This document shows positions 1-8,759 of a stretch of 64,000 bases of DNA, in pieces. Position 1 is the first letter of the stretch; each line of letters begins with the position of its first letter. The position numbers and the translations under genes were made by a program. Where the stretch lies: assembly GCA_017449135.1 (NCBI GenBank), contig JAFSKE010000041.1, forward strand, positions 1 to 64,000, in the 5' to 3' direction. The stretch is from Synergistaceae bacterium. Lineage in GTDB: Bacteria; Synergistota; Synergistia; Synergistales; Aminobacteriaceae. Below the pieces are notes generated by a model, which was not told the DNA's origin, searched no databases, and saw nothing but the letters and a program-made list of their open reading frames with translations.

Positions 1-2012
1 ATTGTCGTGGCGTAGGCGAGAACGACTTCATCGAGTTCAGTGATGTCGTAAGTTACTCTTCTACTATCGTCAAAAATGACTGTCAATTCATTGTCCTCAG
101 TGTTCACGGATTCGATGAAACCGATATCCCCATTGAAAACGGACTTTTCATAATTATTTCTTATCTGCATGACCTTATCTTTAACTCGATAGTCAATGCC
201 GGCCCTTTTCAAAGATTTTCCTTCTGGGTTGAAAGCTGCCTGCAGCCGCATATTTAAATTTGCTGAACCAGCCGCACCGCGTCTCATGGGAGTCAATACT
301 TGAATGTCTTCAGGGCGGATATGCAAACTTCTTGGCAAATAATTCGTACACAGATCAACTACCCTGTCTGCCGCATTTTCGCTCCGTTCGGCTGCTGTTT
401 CAGCGTCTTCCGTAGCGGCAAAAAGAAAATCTGAATCATGATCGGTTAAAAACGGCATCTCGCCTTTGTTGATTTTATGCGCGTTAGTTATAATTCTACT
501 CTTTTGCGCTTGTCTGAATATCTTTTCAAGTTTGATGACGGGAACGACTTCTGATTCGATAATGTCGCTCAGGACTTTTCCAGCTCCTACCGACGGAAGC
601 TGGTCAACATCTCCGACTAAAATTAAAGTCATATTATCAGGTACGGCTTTAAGAAGACTGTTCATTAGAATTATATCTATCATCGAGCACTCATCAACAA
701 TCAGCACATCGCCGACTAGCGGATTACTTTCATTTCTCTGAAATCCCTGCGGCGGCTTCATTTCAAGAAGGCGATGTATCGTCTTGGCCTCCATCTTAGT
801 TACTTCAGACATTCTTTTCGCGGCTCTTCCTGTAGGCGCGGCAAGTAAAATTCTTGCTCCGGCTTCACGATAGGCATTGATGATTCCAAGAGTCGTTGTT
901 GTCTTCCCTGTGCCGGGCCCGCCAGTTAAGATGAGAACCTTATTTTCAATAGCGGCTTGGATTGCCCTTAATTGCGTCTCGTCATAACGGACTGGGCTGC
1001 TTGTGCCTGTTATACCTGCCATGTCCGTAATCTCTGGAGTTGTATCAATAAAGCAAGTTTTACTTGCGTTCAGAAGATTCAATAACCTCTTGGCCGTCCC
1101 GACCTCAGAACGATAAAAGACGGGAAGATAAATCATGGTCTTTGCTTCAAATTCTGGCGAGAAGAAATCGATAGGGCCCGTTATGTTTTTAGGCATTTCA
1201 ACATCTCCGAGTCCCTCAATTAAATCATTGGCCGACAACATTGCCGTAAGCGTCCAATTTATATTTTCTTCAGGGACTTCAAGAAGTTCCATGCCGGCTT
1301 TTACAAGCTCCGGCTTATATGCAAAGCAATGTCCGAGCTCAGATAATTTATTCAATGTGTAAAAAAGACCGCTGCGAAGGCGTTCATATCTTTCATGGCC
1401 GAAGCCAAGTTTTTTAGCAATCGTATCGGCAGTCTTAAAGCCTATACCCCAGATTTCATCGGCAAGGCGGTAGGGATTTTCAGTTACGATGGATATTGAA
1501 TCATTCCCGTACTGCTTGAAGATTTTAGAGGCCAGAGCGGTGCTGACATCATGAGATTGCAAAAAGACCATAATATTTTTTATCTCTTTCTGCTCAACCC
1601 AGCTCTTCTTAATTTTCTCAAGGCGAAGAGGCCCTATTCCCGGAACTTCCGACAACCGGTCGGGTTCAGTATCAAGAATTTCTAAAGTATCCTCCCCGAA
1701 CTTATCAACAATACGTCCGGCGTAAACGGGTCCGATGCCCTTGACCAGACCGCTGCCAAGGTATTTCTTTATTCCGTTAGCTGTTGCGGGTAAAGTCTCG
1801 TAGCTCTTTACAAATGAAAATTGCCGGCCCCATTTCGGATCAACCTTCCATTCTCCGTAGAGATTAAAGCATGACCCCACGTGCGGTTCCGCCATATTCC
1901 CAACCGCTGCTATGATGTCATTAAATCCCCGCGCTGAAACTTTCAGCACACTGTAGCCATTCTCTTCGCTATGAAATGTAATCCGCTCTATGACACACTG
2001 AAGTTTTTCCAA
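1..2012 (-). CDS. recD2: RecD2-type ATP-dependent DNA helicase (partial, 3' end outside window)
   Basis: Superfamily 1B 5'-3' DNA helicase of the RecD2/TraA family, a cytoplasmic repair enzyme. Reading the minus strand gives about 670 residues: an N-terminal OB-like part, helix-hairpin-helix repeats (GIGPVYAGRI, VPGIGPLRLEKI, roughly residues 115-190), then Walker A GGPGTGKTT near residue 362 and Walker B DECSMID near 440. RecD2 proteins are usually about 740 residues, so roughly the last 70 lie beyond base 1. The start is the TTG at 2012, preceded on the minus strand by GCGGAGGA at a good distance. It is probably a host chromosomal gene; it lies downstream of, and on the same strand as, the six-gene operon, but has its own promoter-like sequence. 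Confidence 0.93.
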   Translation of the reverse strand, partial: MEKLQCVIERITFHSEENGYSVLKVSARGFNDIIAAVGNMAEPHVGSCFNLYGEWKVDPKWGRQFSFVKSYETLPATANGIKKYLGSGLVKGIGPVYAGRIVDKFGEDTLEILDTEPDRLSEVPGIGPLRLEKIKKSWVEQKEIKNIMVFLQSHDVSTALASKIFKQYGNDSISIVTENPYRLADEIWGIGFKTADTIAKKLGFGHERYERLRSGLFYTLNKLSELGHCFAYKPELVKAGMELLEVPEENINWTLTAMLSANDLIEGLGDVEMPKNITGPIDFFSPEFEAKTMIYLPVFYRSEVGTAKRLLNLLNASKTCFIDTTPEITDMAGITGTSSPVRYDETQLRAIQAAIENKVLILTGGPGTGKTTTTLGIINAYREAGARILLAAPTGRAAKRMSEVTKMEAKTIHRLLEMKPPQGFQRNESNPLVGDVLIVDECSMIDIILMNSLLKAVPDNMTLILVGDVDQLPSVGAGKVLSDIIESEVVPVIKLEKIFRQAQKSRIITNAHKINKGEMPFLTDHDSDFLFAATEDAETAAERSENAADRVVDLCTNYLPRSLHIRPEDIQVLTPMRRGAAGSANLNMRLQAAFNPEGKSLKRAGIDYRVKDKVMQIRNNYEKSVFNGDIGFIESVNTEDNELTVIFDDSRRVTYDITELDEVVLAYATT

Positions 2013-2043
2013 GTTTATTCCTCCGCATGATGTTTTGAAAATA

Positions 2044-2072
2044 ATTATAGCATAAAAGCTCGTGTGTTTTTC
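2044..2072 (-). promoter_or_regulatory. Extended -10 promoter for recD2
   Basis: On the minus strand the sequence TGCTATAAT (2052 to 2044) is a perfect extended -10 element about 30 bases before the recD2 start codon. No good -35 hexamer is visible, as is normal for extended -10 promoters. Confidence 0.55.
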
Positions 2073-2079
2073 GCGAGCT
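2049..2079 (-). terminator. Short hairpin at the end of the six-gene operon
   Basis: AGCTCG/CGAGCT arms (2074-2079 and 2057-2062) followed on the minus strand by TTTTAT. A six-pair stem is weak, so some read-through into recD2 is likely. It overlaps the region just upstream of the recD2 -10 element. Confidence 0.4.
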
Positions 2080-2100
2080 GTATAAACTTCTAAAGTTGAT

Positions 2101-3837
2101 TTATAAATATTTTTTGATCAGAAATCTCATGCCATACGATATATTTCTTCCTTGTGAACATTTTTGAACCCCAAGCGGATCAAATTTTACATTATCACTG
2201 TCATCAAGGGAATATCCAAACAAAATTCCATTCATCTCATAGCCGAACTCCATTTGGACATTATGCGTCTGATGTGCCATGATTTTTAATCTTTCGTATG
2301 CCTTCCCAGAAAAACCAGGAATGCTAGAGCAAAGACCATATGTTTTGCCAAATTCATACTGACCAAATATTACGGTACAGCGTAGTAATAAATACGTGTG
2401 CCTCCTATAAACAAGCCTTGAAAATTTTTCAAACATTTCTTCCAAGAGTTGCGTAAAATCAACACCACCATCAGCACGAATTGCGCCAATAACCTGATAA
2501 TGATCGACCGCGTGATGCATTATATTATGCCGCATCATAACTTCTTCATAAATACCAGCAATTTGACGATCAATAATAGATCTATCCGCTGACGACATGA
2601 AAAATTCATGAGCATTTGAAATAGCAACATGAAACAAAACTCCCTGTGAATGACGAAACAAATCCGACTCTTTTATTTTTACGGACTTGTTTATAAGGTT
2701 CTCACGTTCTTTGATGAAAACGTCCATGATGTTTTCTGGAATAGGCCTTCCCATGAAACTATACCAGCCGTGTTCCGGAGCTTCATCACCGCTGCCATTA
2801 ATTCGAGGAAGATTATTTATTATTGACAACGGCAAAAAAGTGTGATTATGCCTACACTCTGGATCAACGAGATTACGAATTCCAACCGAGTCGATTCCGC
2901 TCACAAAAATATTTCTAATGTAGTAGCATCGCATTTTTTCGGGTTCTGTCACGGAACGTTTATACTCAACGTGGCAGCTTACGATTTCTTTTTTTCTGTT
3001 GAATAAGCCATAATTATAGTAAAAATCAGTCTCCTGCATATCAAGCTTCTCTTTCATTGAACTTTTTTCAAGTTCTTCATCGTATATTGAGAGAATTTCT
3101 CCGACTGTTTTTACTCTCGGACCATTTATAATCGTAACAGAGCGCGGAATAGACCAGAAATCATTAATACGCGTCGAGTTAGGCGGATATGAGCCGTGAT
3201 CAAGCAGGACATAATAATCTTTGCCGTCATGTAGGGTAATATAGTAAAAGGTCATTATATAAAACTTATCCGGGAAAAACTCGAATTCAGCGTCCTGGTC
3301 TTGCTCCTTAGTGAGGATATAACGACTCTTGCGTTCATCAGTTATGTATCTTGGCCCTTGAATGCTTTTGCTGGTGCTTCCTGTATCATTCATGTTTGCC
3401 AGCAGAATCTTTACCAGCATATTTAAGTAACGATTGGCTTGATTTACTTCTTCCGTAAAATTTTTCCCTGCTTTTTTTGCTTCTATAAGTCCTTTAAAAT
3501 GTCCAAAAAATTTATTGTACACATCCACAATTGTCAATGCTATATCTGCTTCTGCGCACTCTTCCTTTTTTGCATTTTTTTCATAAAAGAAATACAAATC
3601 TTGAACTGACGCATGAAGTCCCTCAAAAATTGACATTTCATCTTTTTCAGTGCGATTATTGGAGTTCAAAAGTTTTCTGTATTTTGCAGTGTAATCATAA
3701 GCCACATCTATCAATGCTCTCAATTCATCTTGAGGAGATTTAAACAACGAAGACGAAGACGATTTCACTCCGTGTACAATCATATTTTCGACGTGCTCAA
3801 TGTTAAATATTTTTTCTGCCTCTTGGTCGCCCATCAT
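2101..3837 (-). CDS. Unrecognised 578-residue protein with N-terminal IFNIE motif (last gene of operon)
   Basis: Not recognised as a named family. The protein starts MMGDQEAEKIFNIEHVENM, so residues 7-19 carry the motif shared with three other proteins of this operon. Residues about 35-160 look helical; the remainder is mixed with many aromatic residues and no transmembrane segment or obvious catalytic signature. It is the largest product of the operon. Its ATG overlaps the stop of the preceding gene by one base, so translation is coupled. By position and size it could be a sensor or effector, with the N-terminal peptide serving as a docking tag; that role is inference only. Confidence 0.8.
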   Translation of the reverse strand: MMGDQEAEKIFNIEHVENMIVHGVKSSSSSLFKSPQDELRALIDVAYDYTAKYRKLLNSNNRTEKDEMSIFEGLHASVQDLYFFYEKNAKKEECAEADIALTIVDVYNKFFGHFKGLIEAKKAGKNFTEEVNQANRYLNMLVKILLANMNDTGSTSKSIQGPRYITDERKSRYILTKEQDQDAEFEFFPDKFYIMTFYYITLHDGKDYYVLLDHGSYPPNSTRINDFWSIPRSVTIINGPRVKTVGEILSIYDEELEKSSMKEKLDMQETDFYYNYGLFNRKKEIVSCHVEYKRSVTEPEKMRCYYIRNIFVSGIDSVGIRNLVDPECRHNHTFLPLSIINNLPRINGSGDEAPEHGWYSFMGRPIPENIMDVFIKERENLINKSVKIKESDLFRHSQGVLFHVAISNAHEFFMSSADRSIIDRQIAGIYEEVMMRHNIMHHAVDHYQVIGAIRADGGVDFTQLLEEMFEKFSRLVYRRHTYLLLRCTVIFGQYEFGKTYGLCSSIPGFSGKAYERLKIMAHQTHNVQMEFGYEMNGILFGYSLDDSDNVKFDPLGVQKCSQGRNISYGMRFLIKKYL

Positions 3838-4736
3838 TACAGCATCCCTTCTAAGTCCTTTTCATCTTTAGGAATTAATCGGTCTAAATCATCTAAAATC
3901 CATATAAATCCAAATAAATCATTATCTAAATACCGGCTAATGATTGTATCAGTCACATTGGTTATTTTTCCTGAGCTCATTGCCCTTTTTACGCCATCTT
4001 TACACGCTTGTCTGACTTCCGACATTCGAGGATCTAAATACAGACATTTTTTAAACAAGCCGTAAGCTGTAACTGGGAGGTTAAAACTAAGCGATGACAT
4101 AGCCATATTCAAAATTAAAATAATGATTGATGTCTCATCTTTTAACTCGCTCAGGACCATGTAAGAACGCATAAAGAACAAATTGTCCAAGTAATACATA
4201 TTGCGAAGCGAAATTTTATGTCGTTCCGGTGATCTTTGATATTCAATAAGCGATCTGTACTTCAATGGACTTACATCATCGACATTAAAATCAACCCATT
4301 CTCTAATTATTTCTGGCTGCAATAGAGGATTATAAGAAAAAGTCATTGAATCATTATTTATGTCATTCAAAAACGCAAAACTAGAAAAGCCACTATTGCA
4401 AGCATTGGAGAATAATTCTCTTCCTAAATATCCGCATTTTGACACAAATCCTGCACGAAAATAGCTAATATTTGAGAATGTTTTTAAGTCTTGGAATATT
4501 GGAAATAACGACCTTGTTAATCTGCGAATCATGTTATCATCAAGATCATCAGGAATATTAAATTTTTGAGCTTCAGCAAAATCTAAACAGATAAAGAAGC
4601 CATCAAGAAAACCTGGATATTCACTATTTTCCCTTGTGCCAAAATTACTTAACTGCATATCTGGATGCAGTATGCCTCTCAGGATGAGAGCAGCAACGTT
4701 ACTTCCAAATACAAAAGCAGATATCATATTTTTCAT
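3837..4736 (-). CDS. Unrecognised 299-residue protein without the shared motif
   Basis: Unknown function. Besides the small helix-turn-helix gene it is the only member of the operon lacking the IFNIE peptide; it begins MKNMISAFVFGSNVAALIL, a hydrophobic start that could be a buried helix. A second hydrophobic stretch (IIILILNMAMSSLSF, about residues 203-217) lies in the C-terminal half. The gene overlaps its upstream neighbour by 4 bases (ATGA type) and its downstream neighbour by one, so all three are probably made together. Confidence 0.75.
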   Translation of the reverse strand: MKNMISAFVFGSNVAALILRGILHPDMQLSNFGTRENSEYPGFLDGFFICLDFAEAQKFNIPDDLDDNMIRRLTRSLFPIFQDLKTFSNISYFRAGFVSKCGYLGRELFSNACNSGFSSFAFLNDINNDSMTFSYNPLLQPEIIREWVDFNVDDVSPLKYRSLIEYQRSPERHKISLRNMYYLDNLFFMRSYMVLSELKDETSIIILILNMAMSSLSFNLPVTAYGLFKKCLYLDPRMSEVRQACKDGVKRAMSSGKITNVTDTIISRYLDNDLFGFIWILDDLDRLIPKDEKDLEGML

Positions 4737-5194
4737 CCTTTCACGACTAAAAACTGGACGGTCAAAACGTTTTTGTTTTTATCCAATGCCTTAAAAAAAA
4801 TTTCACCAGACACAAATCCAATATCAAGCATGTTATTTAACAAACTTGCAGATACCCAATTTTCAGTCGATGTTTTTCCGGAAATTTTAAGACCGTTAAT
4901 GCTTGCTTTAACCTGTACCAGCCATGCGCCAGCGTTATAAATCTGAGACAACATAGCTACTCCTCTGAATCGATAAAGTTCGCCAATTATAATATTATTT
5001 GAATCACATTCACAAAGATCATGACAACGACTTTCGTTGTTTATTATTTCTTCAGCCTCTTCGTCAGTTAATACACTACTTTTATATAAAAATTTACCTT
5101 TTTGCGGCTCTGGCGAGTTCGATGGTAAATTACAATTAAAATCCTCAATATACTCAATGTTGTAAATCGTGTTTGCCGTTTGACTACTATTCAT
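4733..5194 (-). CDS. Unrecognised 153-residue protein with N-terminal IYNIE motif
   Basis: Unknown family. Residues 7-17 (ANTIYNIEYIE) match the short peptide at the ends of three neighbouring proteins. A Cys/Asp-rich middle (RCHDLCECDS, about residues 56-65) is followed by a compact predicted beta-rich half (about 70-150). The start codon lies 8 bases inside the preceding helix-turn-helix gene, so the two are translationally coupled. Confidence 0.75.
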   Translation of the reverse strand: MNSSQTANTIYNIEYIEDFNCNLPSNSPEPQKGKFLYKSSVLTDEEAEEIINNESRCHDLCECDSNNIIIGELYRFRGVAMLSQIYNAGAWLVQVKASINGLKISGKTSTENWVSASLLNNMLDIGFVSGEIFFKALDKNKNVLTVQFLVVKG

Positions 5195-5375
5195 CCGCTA
5201 TTTTCCCCTCCATCAGCCACTTATCAACTTCAGACAGACGAAACCGATATAACCTGCCAGCCTTATAATAAGGCAATTTCCCCTTTTTAATCCATTCACG
5301 AATAGAATCTTCTGATACACTTAGATGTTCCGCAACGTCTACAATGCCCACCCACTTTTCGGATAATTCTTCCAA
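5187..5375 (-). CDS. Excisionase-like (HTH_17/MerR-type) DNA-binding protein
   Basis: A 62-residue protein that is almost entirely one winged helix-turn-helix of the excisionase type: residues 8-56 (VGIVDVAEHLSVSEDSIREW, then KGKLPYYKAGRLYRFRLSEV) show the typical helix-turn-helix followed by the Y-x-x-G-R-x-x-R-F wing. Such proteins bind DNA as recombination directionality factors or as small repressors. It sits in the middle of the operon between two IFNIE-motif genes, 7 bases after one and overlapping the next by 8, which suggests it regulates the operon. It could alternatively be an excisionase of the adjacent phage. Confidence 0.85.
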   Translation of the reverse strand: MEELSEKWVGIVDVAEHLSVSEDSIREWIKKGKLPYYKAGRLYRFRLSEVDKWLMEGKIADE

Positions 5376-5382
5376 CTATTAT

Positions 5383-5931
5383 TTACCTCATTAAAATTTC
5401 ATTATCTCTTAATACTTCATATAAATCAATTGCTTTCACAGTCCAATGCGAGCGCGAAAGTTCATGAATACCTCTACTGCTGCCCATAATGCCAAGTTCA
5501 AAACTTAGTTCGTTAAGCCGCTGTTGATCAACAAAAAATATGGGACGAAAATATATCTCGATTCCATTGGAACGCTTTTTAATGTTAGTAAGATGTCCCA
5601 CAGCGGCTTCATGTCCGGGATCTGTTCGCCTGCCATGAGTATTTTCATATGCGAAAATACTTGGGAACGTAAGAAGTTCGGCAATCGCAGAATTTGACAG
5701 AGATGAATAGCGAGCCTTTAATTCTGCGTCAATGTAATAGTCTTCCATTAACGCACGATCCCTCGTAATCGTAATGTGATTTTGTTTCTTGAACCAAGGC
5801 TCGCAGCCATAAACGATTAAATTATAATAGTCATTTGAAGACCCCGAATAATAGCCCGCACCGTGATGAACCAAGTGCTCGACTTTTTCAACGTTAAATA
5901 TACTTGTTGCACTCTGATTCATTTGATTCAT
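5383..5931 (-). CDS. Unrecognised 182-residue protein with N-terminal IFNVE motif
   Basis: Residues 8-24 (ATSIFNVEKVEHLVHHG) carry the shared peptide and resemble the 578-residue protein even in the following VHHG/IVHG. The rest (about 35-180) reads as one alpha/beta domain with the segment LLTFPSIFAYEN and a C-terminal HWTVKAIDLYEVL helix; I do not recognise it. The gene starts 2 bases after its upstream neighbour and ends 7 bases before the helix-turn-helix gene. Confidence 0.78.
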   Translation of the reverse strand: MNQMNQSATSIFNVEKVEHLVHHGAGYYSGSSNDYYNLIVYGCEPWFKKQNHITITRDRALMEDYYIDAELKARYSSLSNSAIAELLTFPSIFAYENTHGRRTDPGHEAAVGHLTNIKKRSNGIEIYFRPIFFVDQQRLNELSFELGIMGSSRGIHELSRSHWTVKAIDLYEVLRDNEILMR

Positions 5932-5933
5932 TT

Positions 5934-6836
5934 TTAGGCGTTCAAGGTACCTAAATTCTCGATATTAAATATCTTCTCAGCGTTTTGATTATAAACGCGC
6001 CCGTTCTTATTCAGCGTCTGCTGCGTTGCGCCGCTTTTTTCCTGCCCTGAATCTTTTGTCTGCTTTTTCTCTTCAGCGACTGAATCAGCAACCGGAACAA
6101 CTGTCTCAGCAACTGTCTCAGCGATTAATGACTCAGCACCTGATTCAACTGTAGCTTTTTTCATCATAAGACCTCCCGGAATTTTATCTGAAACTGTAAT
6201 TTTCTTGGCCCTTTCAACGCCGATTTCAGTAACGATATCACGCGGACTGTTATATCCAGCTTCTTTCGTCCACTCCATGTACGTATCATATCCCTCGCTT
6301 GCATCCGTGTGATTCATTAAAATTTCATTCCAAACACTAAGCAAGAACGGCTGAAGCGTAAAATTTTTTACGTCTTTCAATTCTTTTTTATCAACATGCT
6401 TGTCGCCCACATTAAATGTTCCCTGGAAGGTTTGATCTTGCAGAATAGCATCAACAAGACCAGCCACAAGCTGACAACGATCGACCTTAGATTTTCGCAA
6501 ATATTTATGATAAAAATTGTCCATTTCAGCGAGAACGGTCTGATAGTCATTATTGATTCGAGTTGATAATCCGTGCTTAAAGCCTGACTTCTCGAAATCA
6601 AAATATGACGGACTACGAGGCATTTCACCACTCAAGTATTTGGAAAAGTAAGACTGCAACGTTTTAATTTTAGGCGGATTATATTCGGGCTGCGTCATTC
6701 TTAATAAATCAGCAAACATATTAGCCCGAGTAATGCCATTATTCTTCTCGCCCCACTCAGGACGTTCGCTCAATTCCTGCACTCCTGCGCGAAGTAAAAG
6801 GATTAAAAATGTATTTCCTCTAAGCCTTGTTGACAA
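5934..6836 (-). CDS. Unrecognised 300-residue first gene of operon, C-terminal IFNIE motif
   Basis: Residues 1-225 look like a helical globular domain; about 225-284 is a low-complexity Ala/Glu/Val/Gln linker; the last 16 residues (NAEKIFNIENLGTLNA) carry the peptide found at the N-termini of three downstream products. A motif on a flexible tail at the other end from its partners suggests a hub that recruits them. TTG start at 6836 follows a GGAG site on the minus strand. I do not recognise the globular domain. It heads the operon and is divergent from the phage early genes. Confidence 0.8.
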   Translation of the reverse strand: MSTRLRGNTFLILLLRAGVQELSERPEWGEKNNGITRANMFADLLRMTQPEYNPPKIKTLQSYFSKYLSGEMPRSPSYFDFEKSGFKHGLSTRINNDYQTVLAEMDNFYHKYLRKSKVDRCQLVAGLVDAILQDQTFQGTFNVGDKHVDKKELKDVKNFTLQPFLLSVWNEILMNHTDASEGYDTYMEWTKEAGYNSPRDIVTEIGVERAKKITVSDKIPGGLMMKKATVESGAESLIAETVAETVVPVADSVAEEKKQTKDSGQEKSGATQQTLNKNGRVYNQNAEKIFNIENLGTLNA

Positions 6837-7082
6837 TCTTTTCTTCTCCTTTCAAAAATCTTTTCCTCAAAAATTCCTCTTTCAAAAACCTCAAAACTTC
6901 AAAACCTAAAAAATAAACTCATTCAGCTAATTCAACACCGTGTAATAAACCTATTAAACATTTTCATATGCTCCAGAAGTTGAAAAACTTTCGGGGCTAA
7001 TCGGAATACTTCCGAATGAACCCCATTTTATCAGAGCCTCTAGCAAAAAGCAAGAGGAAATATGAAATGGAGGATATTTAAT
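6837..7082. promoter_or_regulatory. Divergent intergenic region with hairpin
   Basis: About 245 bases separate the minus-strand operon from the plus-strand phage regulator and must hold both promoters. The clearest structure is a hairpin: GGGG (6993-6996) and CCCC (7021-7024) enclosing CGGAA (7002-7006) and TTCCG (7010-7014). I see no consensus -35/-10 pair with confidence. The operon side is a purine-rich leader with several A/T runs. Confidence 0.4.
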
Positions 7083-8252
7083 ATGAAAAAAGCAGTAGTA
7101 GTAGTTGAGAAACAGGGCAGTCATCAGAAGAAGGAACTTAATCCTTCAAGAAATGAAAAAGTAGGCGCGGTAAAAGTAGCAGAAACAACAACAACGGCAG
7201 CAGTCACAGCAACGGCAGCAGCCGCATCAGAAGGCAGCAAAGAAACGTCAACGAGGATTCATATGCCCACGTGGATGAAAAAAGCCATGAACGAAGACGG
7301 GCGTATTGCCTTCAAAGGCAGTAATGTCGGGATTAAAATCGGTACGCTTTATAATAATTCTCTCAGCCTTGACGAAATGCTTGAAATCGTCAAGAGGTAT
7401 CAGAAGAAATTGACTCGCGAGCAGATTGAATTCAGCAAGAGTCCTACTCCGGCAATGCTGAGAAAAAATTTTGAATGTATTGCGCTCAAGAAGAGTAAAG
7501 ATGGCGTTACGGTTGACAGTGATTTTGCAATCATTCTTTACAATAATGGCTGGGTTGAATATCGTAGCACTGATCGCTATGCGACATTGAAGCTTACAGA
7601 TTGTTCGACTTTTACATATCAGTACAATCTTGTTATAGACGACATTGATAAAACCGTCTTGGACAAGACAATGCTGGGAAAAGAGAACTGGGCCGTATGC
7701 GCCTGCTTGGCCGGAGAAGAAAAAATCACTAATAATCTTATTCGGCACAGTGATGCGGTTGGAAGTGAAACATCTGGAGATACTGAAGACACTAACAATA
7801 CCGATGGCGAATTTGAATCAAGTAAGCGAAAATTTAAAGATCCCGTCACTGTTGCCAGAATCCCGAACCCTGAAGAGCGATTTCTTGCTCAAGAAAGACG
7901 GGCTGAAATTCAAAAAATAATTTCAAGGAGCTGTTCAACGCTGACTAACCGACAAGCTGAGCTGTATAAGCTTCATTTTGAGTACGACATTCCGCTTTTA
8001 CGTGTCGCTGAAATGCTTAAAATAGCTCCCAGTTCATGCACTAACAGAGTGAAGGGAATACAGAAGAGATTTAGCGAGCAAATCGAGGCTATAACTGGCG
8101 AAGACGTTGAGAAATATCTGAATCTTGATTTCAACAGAATCAACGCAGAAGAAGGTGCAGAAGAGGCAACAGAGGCAGAAAACTCTAAGAATATTTCTGT
8201 TGATGACCTTGATGATTCTGATGATTCTGACGGCATTGATGAGGAATATTAA
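7083..8252 (+). CDS. Phage regulator with sigma-70 region-4-like helix-turn-helix
   Basis: The C-terminal part (about residues 275-340, with LTNRQAELYKLHFEYDIPLL then RVAEMLKIAPSSCTNRVK) is a sigma-factor region-4-like helix-turn-helix. The N-terminal part contains an Ala/Thr-rich low-complexity stretch (about residues 25-50) and an unrecognised domain from about 60 to 220; there is no sigma region 2. The ATG at 7083 is chosen over the in-frame ATG at 7062 because GGAGG lies just before 7083. It is the first phage early gene and is followed by two strong hairpins, so it is probably transcribed alone. It may control phage promoters. The C-terminus is very acidic. Confidence 0.75.
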   Translation: MKKAVVVVEKQGSHQKKELNPSRNEKVGAVKVAETTTTAAVTATAAAASEGSKETSTRIHMPTWMKKAMNEDGRIAFKGSNVGIKIGTLYNNSLSLDEMLEIVKRYQKKLTREQIEFSKSPTPAMLRKNFECIALKKSKDGVTVDSDFAIILYNNGWVEYRSTDRYATLKLTDCSTFTYQYNLVIDDIDKTVLDKTMLGKENWAVCACLAGEEKITNNLIRHSDAVGSETSGDTEDTNNTDGEFESSKRKFKDPVTVARIPNPEERFLAQERRAEIQKIISRSCSTLTNRQAELYKLHFEYDIPLLRVAEMLKIAPSSCTNRVKGIQKRFSEQIEAITGEDVEKYLNLDFNRINAEEGAEEATEAENSKNISVDDLDDSDDSDGIDEEY

Positions 8253-8289
8253 TTCTGTAGAGAACGGTAGAGACCAGTGAAGCGATAAA

Positions 8290-8338
8290 GCCCGTGAAAT
8301 AAAAGTAGCGGGCATTCAGGCGGCGTTAAGTTTTTTTT
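8290..8338 (+). terminator. Hairpin with downstream T-run
   Basis: GCCCG (8290-8294) pairs with CGGGC (8309-8313); a run of eight T follows at 8331-8338, rather far from the stem. Probably part of the terminator region for the sigma-like gene. Confidence 0.45.
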
Positions 8339-8357
8339 CATAATAATTGTGAAAGTT

Positions 8358-8418
8358 ATTATCCTGGCAGGAATTTGGGAAGCCCCCAGAATTTCTGTTT
8401 ACAGGATAATTTTTTTTG
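8358..8418 (+). terminator. Strong structured terminator
   Basis: ATTATCCTG (8358-8366) is perfectly complementary to CAGGATAAT (8402-8410), with eight further T. The 35-base loop has its own TGGG/CCCA pairing, giving a branched structure. It ends the regulator transcript, and the folded RNA upstream could be a short stable RNA. Confidence 0.7.
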
Positions 8419-8759
8419 TCGAATTATTTCTTCATTACATTATTGCATTAGATTTACGATAAGAGGCGCCACAAACTGCGACAGAAAAAATATTTTTTCG
8501 TGCAAAATTTCATCAAAATTGATGCTCTGCTAATGTCGCGCAAAAATATCTTTAATGTTTATAAAGCCTTAATATAAGTGAATTTTTAGCAGTTTTATGC
8601 TCTAAGTATAACTACTGATTTTTTATAAAAACTCGAAATTTTCCATTTCCCGCAGGTATAAGTAGGAGCACATGAATAATTTTTCGGAGAGCGATTCACT
8701 CCGAAGAATAAATTTTTAGGAGGCTCTTTAAAATTCTAAAGGAAGGAGCAAGTAATTTC
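8419..8759 (+). promoter_or_regulatory. Leader region of the replication module, with conserved 24-base box
   Basis: No gene. It holds a 24-base box at 8645-8668 (TTTCCCGC[A/G]GGTATAAG core) that recurs twice at 27.7-28.0 kb with one substitution, and a TCGTGCAAAA at 8498-8507 that also recurs there. A hairpin TTCGGAG/CTCCGAA (about 8682-8704) follows, then an AGGAGG-type leader and the ribosome site of the next gene. It probably holds the promoter of the 8760-11565 genes. Confidence 0.5.

Noticed and set aside
466-1362. Two plus-strand frames inside recD2
   Set aside because: The minus strand encodes an uninterrupted helicase with all motifs.
7248-8315. Several minus-strand frames opposite the sigma-like gene
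   Set aside because: Overlap a well-supported gene with ribosome site and helix-turn-helix; no sites of their own.
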